Positions 57,027 to 64,000 of a stretch of DNA of 64,000 nucleotides are shown piece by piece. The notes beneath the pieces are model-generated. The model did not search any database, was not told the DNA's origin, and saw nothing but the letters and a program-made list of their open reading frames with translations. The stretch comes from Sabellastarte sp. h YS-2021 (taxonomy: Eukaryota; Annelida; Polychaeta; Sabellida; Sabellidae): assembly GCA_964017235.1 (NCBI GenBank), contig OZ024935.1, positions 30,235,596 to 30,299,595 on the forward strand. The letters are read 5' to 3'. The position numbers and the translations under genes are program-made. Every line of letters begins with the position of its first letter. Position 1 is the stretch's first letter.

Positions 57027-57173
57027 GCCTCTCCAGGACTAAAACGAGGCATTATCCAGCACTTTGTAACCAGTTTTGAAGAATTTCTGTGTACTTGTCG
57101 TCGAGACGAGGTCGTGGGTGAGAGGTCGTGTGTCGTCCCTGCAGCATTCCTTCTGCTGTTTGGAAGCGTGTAG
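57027..57173 (+). pseudogene. Remnant of DIRS element 2 gag-like ORF N-terminus
   Basis: The frame ASPGLKRGIIQHFVTSFEEF...CTCRRDE aligns with the element 1 ORF1 start (ASPGQKKGACGHIMASFDKH...CARCREK). The initiator ATG is not conserved and the frame stops at 57171-57173. Confidence 0.6.
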
Positions 57174-57655
57174 TTTCCACGATTCACCCTCCTTTTATTT
57201 CTACCTGGTCGAGTAGCACTGAGTGTGTGTCGACGAGACGATGTTTGAAGGAAGGAAGAATGCATCGTCTGACGTCATCACTTCCAGCTTATGCTTGTCA
57301 CGTGACACGGACCTGGTCACGTGATACGCATTCAACAATGGAGGTCACGTGATACGCATTTAACAATGGAGGAATCGTGTTTTCAACAGAAGTTTTAGAA
57401 GAAAAGACGAGTATTTATCACTCTACAAACACTTTTTAACTGGCAAGAAGAATTCCAGCAACTCGTCTGTTGACCTGAAGAAGTTAGATGTCAAATAGTC
57501 TTTGAATTCTGCAAATTTTGCCGGTGCCGGTCATGTGACTTCACAGATCTCAACACAACTACCGGCAAGCAAATCCCCAAGCGTGACTGGTTCAGCTGAC
57601 AAGAAGTGATGAGTTTTTCCGGTACCAGTTCTGGTCAGACTACCGGTGGGGAGCA
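57174..57655 (+). other. Degenerate ORF1 region of element 2
   Basis: No ORF. A local duplication of CACGTGATACGCATT(C/T)(A)ACAATGGAGG lies at about 57318-57373. Confidence 0.5.
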
Positions 57656-58240
57656 CTAGTGATGGGTTTTACCGGTTCCAGTCTGTACAGACTACCGGTG
57701 GTTCATGTTCCTGTGAAGAAACCCCTTCAGTGGTTACCAGTGATCAGTCCTGTTGATCCTGGAACCTCCACCAGAGGCCTTTCCACTGGTGGAACTGTTG
57801 GGGTACCTGTTCCAGTCATGTTCCTGTGAAGCTGTCAAGAAACCCCCCCTTCAGTGGTTCCGGTGATCAGCCCTGTTTTGATACTGGAACCTCCACCAGA
57901 GGCCTTTCCACTGGTGGGACTGTTGGGGGTACCGGTTCCGGTCTGTACAGACTACCGGTGGGTGCTGTTCCTGTGAAGAAACCCCTTCAGTGGTTGCCAG
58001 TGATCACCCCTTTTTGATTCTGGAACCTCCACCAGAGGCCTTTCCACTGGTGGGACTGTTGGGGTACCGGTTCCAGTCATGTTCCTGTGAAGTTGTCAAG
58101 GAACCCCCCTTCAGTGGTTTCCATTGATCAGCCCTGTGTTGATACTGGAACCTCCACCAGAGGCCTTTCCACTGGTGTGACTGTTGGGGGTACCGGTTCC
58201 AGTCTTGTTCAGACCACCGGTGCGGCTGCTCAGAGGGTTC
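57656..58240 (+). repeat. Four-copy ~130-bp tandem repeat in DIRS element 2
   Basis: TGGAACCTCCACCAGAGGCC with TTTCCACTGGTG follows at about 57760, 57888, 58020 and 58147. Each is preceded by GTTCCTGTGAAG, an AACCCCCCTTCAGTGGTT-like block and GTGATCA. Alternate copies resemble each other (with or without a CTGTACAGACTACCGG segment), giving a ~260-bp dimer. Confidence 0.85.
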
Positions 58241-58299
58241 ACCTACCAGAAGTCGCGGTGACCATTGAGACCCTTATCTCCCCAGTGCAGATTTTTGGA

Positions 58300-59190
58300 C
58301 TGGTACCAGTCCTGTTCAGGCTACCGGTAGGGTCACTAGCCAGCCTGTGCTGAGGGATACCGGCACCAGTTCTGCTCAGACTGCCGGTTGTGGTCACAAA
58401 AATCCAGCAAGGGCTACCGGTTTCACAGGACTACCGGTTTTCACAGAGTTGCTGGTGGTGAAATACAGCAGGGCTACTGGTTACAGAGAATTGCCGGTTC
58501 CGGAACCGGAATGATGCCGGTTACAAGCTGCTGGTTACAGAGAAATCTGCTGTTCCCATCATTACTGGCAAGGCACCAGCTGCAAATCCAGTGCTGACAA
58601 CAGGTTCACCGGTTACAAGGTTTCCCGGTTACAGAGAATTGAGGGTGACAAGTTAGTTGGACAGGAAGTTTCTTCAGTAAATTCCTTTAACCAACCGGTT
58701 ACAGAGCCTACCATCCGAGTGCTGGTTTACACAACCTTCAGGGACAGTTGCTTCACAAGATCTAGAGATACTGGTGAAGTACTCAGGTACTGTGCTGGAT
58801 CTGTGCGGTCCCAAAATTTTTGGTTACAGAGAGACACCAGCCTATCGATTTGACCGGTTACAGAGCTTGTTGGTTGCAGAGAAAAGCTGCTGAACCACCA
58901 CTCTGGACAGGAAGAAGGCAGCTTAATATGAGCCTATCCCTGCTAAGAAGTAGTTCAGTTCACCCAGTTCTGCCAACTCCGGTGAGTTTATGCAGAACTG
59001 TGGAGCCACCAGGAACCGGTTACAGAGCATTGCCTCACGTATAACCGTTTAAGGCCTGGTACTGGGCAGGTCTCCAGGACTGACTGACAGACCGGCAGAA
59101 GTTCCTTAAAGGCAAAAACAGCTGTTTAGGCCAACCAGTGGCAGCCTAAGGAACTGGTTACAGAGGAATTCTTTGACCAGTCACTGGCCC
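58300..59190 (+). repeat. Region of dispersed CCGGTTACAGAG motifs in DIRS element 2
   Basis: (A)CCGGTTACAGAG or close variants recur about eight times in irregular spacing (near 58490, 58530, 58625, 58695, 58855, 59015 and 59155), mixed with ACCGGT. No long frame runs through it. Confidence 0.7.
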
Positions 59191-59271
59191 CGGTGAAATG
59201 CCTGTCAAGCTACCTGACCAGTCAGCCAGCCTACCCTTTCGGGTCCCAGCTGGTCAGACAGTGGCTAGAGA

Positions 59272-61197
59272 TTGCGGGAGGGTTACACTCTCCCCTTCCG
59301 GTTCAGACCCCACTTGACGAGGTCACCGACTGTAATAAGCAACTACCACAATCCAACCAAACAGTCCTTCCTTTTAGAGGCACTGTATCAGCTGATAAAC
59401 AAGAATGCAGTCGAACCGGTGGAAAATCAAACTCACTGGGGTTTTACAACCGGCTTTTTGGTACCCAAACCCAACAACCGGTGGAGACCGATCCTAGACC
59501 TGAGCACCTTGAACACCTTTTTAAACACAGGGACGTTCAAGATGGAAACCCCAGAGACAATAAGAACCTCCCTCCAAGCAGTGGAGTGGGTCACATCCAT
59601 AGATTTCAAGAAGCATACTTCCACATACCAATTCACAGTCAGTCCAGGAAGTACATGCGCTTTCACCTCTAGGGTCGGTCCTACCAGTTCAAAGCCCTTC
59701 CCTTTGGCCTGTCCACAGCTCCCATGGAGTTCACAGTGGTGGCCAAAGAGGTCAAACTCGTGGCTTTTCAGAAGGGTATAAGGATCCACCAGTACCTAGA
59801 CGACTGGCTGGTGAGAGCTTCTACCCACCACACCTGTCTCCAGCATACTCAAACCCTAGTCACACTTTGTCAGGAATTAGGGTGGCTGGTGAGCAAGGAA
59901 AAGTCAGAGCTGGTTCCCAAACAGGTCTTCAACTTCGTAGGTTACCAGTTCGACCTGAAAGAGGGCAAGGTCAGACCAACAGAAGAACGTTGGCAGGCCT
60001 TGACACACAAGATCAGATCAATATTGTCGGATCCGCTTTGCCCGGTCCGACAATTCATGTCCCTCATAGGTCTACTCACAGCAACAGAAAAGCAAGTCCA
60101 CTTAGGGCGACTACACATGAGACCCATACAGTGGCACTTGAAAAACAACTGGAGGGTCCCAGAGTCACTGGAAAAGGTGATCCCGGTCCCCAAATCCCTC
60201 CACCCCCATCTAAGGTGGTGGCTGGAGGAAAGCAATGTGCTTCTGGGTCAACCATTACACCCTCTAAAACATGCTCTGCAAATCTTTACAGACGCATCAA
60301 AAGAAGGGTGGGGCGATCACTTAGACGAACATACTGCAAGGGGACAGTGGTCCCTACCAGAGAGCAAGTTACACATATAACCACTTGGAGCTGAAAGCAG
60401 TATTTCTAGCTCTAAAAGAGTTTCAAACCCTAGTCTTCAACAAGACAGTGTTGGTAGCTACAGACAACACAACAGTGGTTGCCTATATCAACAAAGAAGG
60501 GGGGATGAAATCGGACTCTCTGTGTGCCCTACTGTGGAGAATTCTGTCCTGGTGTACCAGGCAGCAAGTAACCCTCAGGGCACGTCACATCCCCGGCCGG
60601 CTGAACGTGATACCAGACAAGCTATCCAGGCTTGGCCAGACCATTCAAACAGAGTGGTCACTTCATCCAGAAGTGTTCCAAGCTGTATGTTCAAGGTGGC
60701 ATCAGCCACAAGTGGACCTGTTTGCCACCAGGTTCAACAACAAACTACCACAGTTTGTATCACCGGTACCAGACCCCCAGGCTTGGGCAGTGGATGCACT
60801 CAGCCCCTCCTGGGAGGACCTGGACCCATGCGCCTTCCCACCGGCAGCCATCTTGGGCAAAGTGGTGGAGAAGCTCCAGGACTACCCCTGCAACAGAATA
60901 ATTCTGATTGCTCCAGGGTGGCCCAACATGCCCTGGTTTTGGGACCTGGTAGCAATGTCAAGCCAGATCCCACTGTGTCTGCCCAGCATACCCAACCTAG
61001 TGTCTCAGTCATTCAACCAGGTCCTTCACAGGAACCTGTCGAATCTGAACCTACATGCCTGGCTCCTAGAGCCTCAGCAATCAAGGAGCAAGGCTTCTCT
61101 GAGGCAGTGGCAGCACGAATTGAGGCTCCTCAAAGAAGATCAACCAGATCTGTCTATGAGGCAAAGTGGACCTTTTTTACCAGTGGTGCCTCAGTAA
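59272..61197 (+). pseudogene. DIRS element 2 reverse transcriptase / RNase H, broken
   Basis: Blocks equal to element 1: REGYTLPFRFRP, WRPILDLSTLNTF, KMETPETIRTSLQ, then a one-base deletion within the motif A region (about 59610), which otherwise keeps AYFHIPI. It has an in-frame TAG near 59672 where element 1 has CAG, then FGLSTAPMEFTVV, IHQYLDDWLVRA, RNase H IFTDASKEGWGDHL, an extra base at about 60378, ELKAVFLALKEF, ATDNTTVVAYINKEGG, RHIPGRLNVIPDKLSR and APGWPNMPWFWDL. Catalytic motifs are mostly present, but the frame breaks make it a relic. Confidence 0.9.
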
Positions 61198-62197
61198 TCA
61201 GGTGGACTTCAGGGCACCACCTCTGAAAGCCATTGCTGACTTCCTCCTGCACTTGTTTTAGGAGAAGAAGTTACAACCAAGCACTATTGATGGCTACAGA
61301 TCCGCCATTGCTGACAAACTGGACAATTCCACCATTAATGTCAGCAAAGATGAGAATCTCACTCGTCTCCTGGATAGTTTCCATAGAGACAGACCTAAGG
61401 GCAGGAGGGGCATCCCCTCCTGGAACCTTTCACTGGTTTTACATCAGCTCACAAAGGCTCCCTTTGATTCCCTGAAAGAGGCCTCCTTGAAACATCTAAC
61501 TTTCAAGACTGTTTTCTTGCTGGCTTTGGGTTCAGGTAAACGCAGGAGTGAGATCCATGCTTGGTTACATAAGAACATCAGACACCAGTCGGACTGGTCT
61601 CAGGTGTCTTTGTACCCCTCACCCAGCTTCCTATCCAAGAACCAGCTGGCTAAGGAAGGTCCAGATAGTGTGGCACCAGTGGTCATCCCAGCCCTGGCAC
61701 CATCTCTGGATAGATCACTCAAGGGTGACAGGTCCCTATGTCCAGTTAGAGCCCTGCGCTACTACTTGGACAGGACTGCAGACCTCAGGCAGAATAAGGA
61801 GTTAGTCTTTGTCTCCTTCAAGAAGGGTTTTGATAAAGACATCTCACCTGCCACCATCTCCTCATGGATCAAACAGACTGTGGTTCTGTGCTATGAGCTC
61901 TCTGACCAGGAGGCCCTCACCTTACATCAGGTTAAAGCCCATGATGTTAGGGCCTTTGCTGCCTCTAAGGCTTTCCAATCAGGGATTTCCTTAGATCAGA
62001 TCTTGTCAGCCTGCCACTGGAAATCTCACAACACCTTCACCCAATTCTATTTGAAGGATGTTGCCTGGGCTGACTCAGAGCTTTTCCACCTGGGACCTGT
62101 AGTGGCTAGCAGGTGCACCACCAGGCCCAGAAGTGAGGGGATGTTGTATATATGTAAATATGTACATATTGTAAAAAAAAAACAAAAAAAACTGTGA
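61101..62197 (+). pseudogene. DIRS element 2 tyrosine recombinase, broken near its start
   Basis: IEAPQRRSTRSVYEAKW is followed by loss of one T in a T run (about 61165), shifting the frame, and TAG at about 61258 replaces the CAG of element 1. Downstream the domain is intact: STIDGYRSAIADKL, SGKRRSEIHAW (Arg), VKAHDVRAFAAS (His and Arg), ACHWKSHNTFTQFYLKDV (His/Trp and Tyr). The C-terminus runs on into a Lys-rich tail to the stop at 62195-62197. Confidence 0.88.
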
Positions 62198-62462
62198 CTT
62201 GCTTCCCTTGGGAAGTTTTATTTCTTCTGGGACTGAACTCAGCCCCTCTCTCTGTATCTTTCCCTTCTCAAACCGACTCTGGAAGGAAAGAAAAAAGGGG
62301 GGGGCAACGTTGGTAGACTCCCGGTTAACCGGTGAGTTGGTGGCCGACCTTGACCTGTCGGGGTTCTCTGACCCTAGGTCAAATGGGCCTGTACTATTTT
62401 GTTTTGTTATGAGTTCACAGAAGTCCCTAGCTGCTTACCCGCCAACCAAGCGGTAGTTATTC
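62198..62462 (+). other. DIRS element 2 3' region
   Basis: Non-coding, with a short G run at about 62297-62303, as in element 1. Nothing else recognised. Confidence 0.5.
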
Positions 62463-62559
62463 AGCAATTGTCCATTGGATAGGATGTATTAACGCAATAA
62501 AATTGCAAATTTAATAAGTAAATTAAATTTTTATAAGTTAATACCCTATCCAATGGACA
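62463..62559 (+). repeat. Internal complementary region of DIRS element 2
   Basis: AGCAATTGTCCATTGGATAG, GATGTATTAACGCAATAAAA (inverse of the left end) fused to GCAAATTTAATAAGTAAATT... CCCTATCCAATGGAC (inverse of the right end). Confidence 0.9.
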
Positions 62560-62621
62560 GGCAAGGCCCTCCCAACCGACCCCGCTACCAGCTTACTAGG
62601 GGTCTAAATCTGTTTAGACAA

Positions 62622-62800
62622 CGAAAAAGATGAACTGACGTCACTCTGTCTGGACAGGAAGCAAGTATGATGCGCCACCTAGCGAATGCACACTACTGAC
62701 CGGTCCTGCCGGTATTATATACAGGACGTCTTTTTCTGGCGTTTGGCGGGACCGGTCGCGCCGACCGGTAAAGCAATTGTCCATTGGATAGGGTATTAAC
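62622..62800 (+). repeat. Right inverted terminal repeat of DIRS element 2
   Basis: Inverse of 56730-56919; TGACGTCA at 62636-62643. Followed by the right-end tail to about 62836. Confidence 0.88.
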
Positions 62801-62836
62801 TTATAAAAATTTAATTTACTTATTAAATTTGCAATT

Positions 62837-63968
62837 TTCTGTATATAATTTCACTAAAAAATCCCTGAATAATGGATATATTTGACAAACAACATAAGAG
62901 ACACTGGCTTCATTTAATCAAACATTTGGATTTTTGAGTTTAAAATCTGTTGAGATGCCATTTGTTAATGTAAAGTTATGACATGTAAACCGGTCTCTGC
63001 AAAATACAGGAATGATTAGACTGCAAAATACCAGATTTGGTTAATTTTGGAAAAAATATTTGTCTTAATTTACATCTAAATAATTAAAACCGTGTGTAAA
63101 ACAAATCAGGAATATTTAGCCAGAGAAAAGTAAGTTTAAAAGGAAAGTTTTCAGATAACAAACTCAGATAATAAAGGTTCTACTGCACATAAAAGAAAAT
63201 CAAATTATGAACTCACAGAATTGTTTTTAAAGCCATTTCAATGATCATGGTCACATACTGTTTTTTTTATCCAGAATGTCATCCAGCTATTAATTTGCTA
63301 ATATGTAGTCAATGGGTTATAAATTTTGTGCTTATATGACTTTGGAAATATTTTTAAATATTTTGGAAATATATGGTAATGGGAATTTTTTTGTGATCTG
63401 TTAGTGAAGATTTATTTACAGTCTAAAGATCAGTATTATATAGAGTAAAATGTATGTCACAATAGGAAAAAAATGCCACCAAATTGCCCCTTCTTACCGG
63501 TGTTTATTTGGTAATATTATGGGGTAATCTTCTAAAATTTAAAATTTGTATGACATATTACAGCCAATTAAATTTAAGTCGTTTTTCAACACAAAGCTTA
63601 AAATTGGGTTTTATTTCCCTTTTAACAACTAGGATATATCTTGTTATAACATTTAGTCAAAACTCAAATTACAGATAAAGAAAAACTTGTGGGACCCCAG
63701 TTCTGGTCACCAATAGCGGCCAAAGTAATCTTAAAAGTCAGAGTTTGATAAACCAAAGTTCAAACATAATCTGCACTAGCACTGACTGTCGAAATATATT
63801 CCTAGAAAATCTGTTGTGGGCTTTAGATGACTGCCAGATCTTAGAGACAGACTTACATTATCGCCATAAGATACCCACCAACATGAGACTAATGAAAACC
63901 AAACTCCCACAACCACAATCTGCACAAGATTAGGCAGATGTACACACAATCCATTGATTCAGAAATGA
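62837..63968. other. AT-rich intergenic DNA
   Basis: AATAAA at 63170-63175 could serve a transcript reading through DIRS element 2. No gene or repeat recognised; short frames at 63484 and 63745 have no supporting features. Confidence 0.45.
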
Positions 63969-64000
63969 GGGGTCACGGTGGCAGAGTGGTAACACCTCTG
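63969..64000 (+). repeat. Start of a tRNA-derived SINE, cut by the window edge
   Basis: GGGGTCACGGTGGCAGAGTG followed by GTAACACCTCTG: TGGCAGAGTGG is a perfect polymerase III A box, and the head resembles the SINE at 36360. Confidence 0.6.

Larger units (their letters stand above)
56730..62836 (+). mobile_element. DIRS-type element 2, diverged and inactivated
   Basis: Same layout as element 1 (ITRs 56730-56919 and 62622-62800, ICR 62463-62559) but clearly another family: the end motif is CCTATCCAATGGAC instead of CTTACCTACCAGACG. ORF1 is reduced to an N-terminal remnant followed by an ACCGGT-rich repeat region. RT and recombinase are recognisable but broken by frameshifts and stops. The left flank AAATTTGCA resembles the element's own right-end sequence, and TTTT is shared at both edges, as expected for insertion by a recombinase using short homology. 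Confidence 0.9.

Overview
The window looks like an AT-rich, repeat-dense invertebrate (probably molluscan) nuclear genome. The clues are a widely spaced host gene with short exons, a human-like SCAI orthologue, and a mix of DIRS, Harbinger, hAT, piggyBac and tRNA-SINE sequences. The phylum is inferred from general character, not proven. The backbone gene is SCAI (suppressor of cancer cell invasion) on the + strand. I assembled 14 coding exons between 13025 and 56163 from conserved peptide blocks and canonical GT/AG sites. The joined exons keep one frame to the TAG stop and give 533 residues. The N-terminal exon(s) were not found and probably lie upstream of the window or are unrecognised. Layout: 1-432 is the Q/S/P-rich C-terminus of an unidentified + strand gene with a long 3'UTR. 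1490-2470 is a decayed PIF/Harbinger (HARBI1-like) transposase on the - strand, convergent with it. 2764-3068 is a stand-alone terminal module of a DIRS element. 3.1-6.8 kb holds dispersed repeats and MITEs. 6795-13002 is a nearly intact DIRS-type tyrosine-recombinase retrotransposon (element 1), ending 22 bp before the first visible SCAI exon. 13-56 kb is SCAI, with introns full of MITEs, SINEs and satellite-like arrays. 56730-62836 is a second, diverged and broken DIRS element (element 2), about 570 bp past the SCAI stop. 62.8-64 kb is AT-rich intergenic DNA ending in the start of a SINE. The most interesting object is DIRS element 1. ORF1 (gag-like) and the tyrosine-recombinase ORF share one frame and are separated by a single TGA followed by CAATTA, which matches the CARYYA stop-codon readthrough context. 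The sequence right after the stop encodes a very Cys-rich segment, and the frame then stays open for about 1,070 codons. For about 2.2 kb it runs through the RT/RNase H ORF in a different frame. The same overlapping frame is also free of stops across the RT region of the diverged element 2, once its frameshifts are followed. Both elements have inverted terminal repeats plus an internal complementary region that joins the reverse complements of the two ends, the DIRS circular-junction signature. Two other unusual objects are elements with arrays of perfect palindromes near both ends (30750-31771 and 43506-44961). They share an architecture but not a sequence, and the second sits inside a piggyBac-like element flanked by TTAA.
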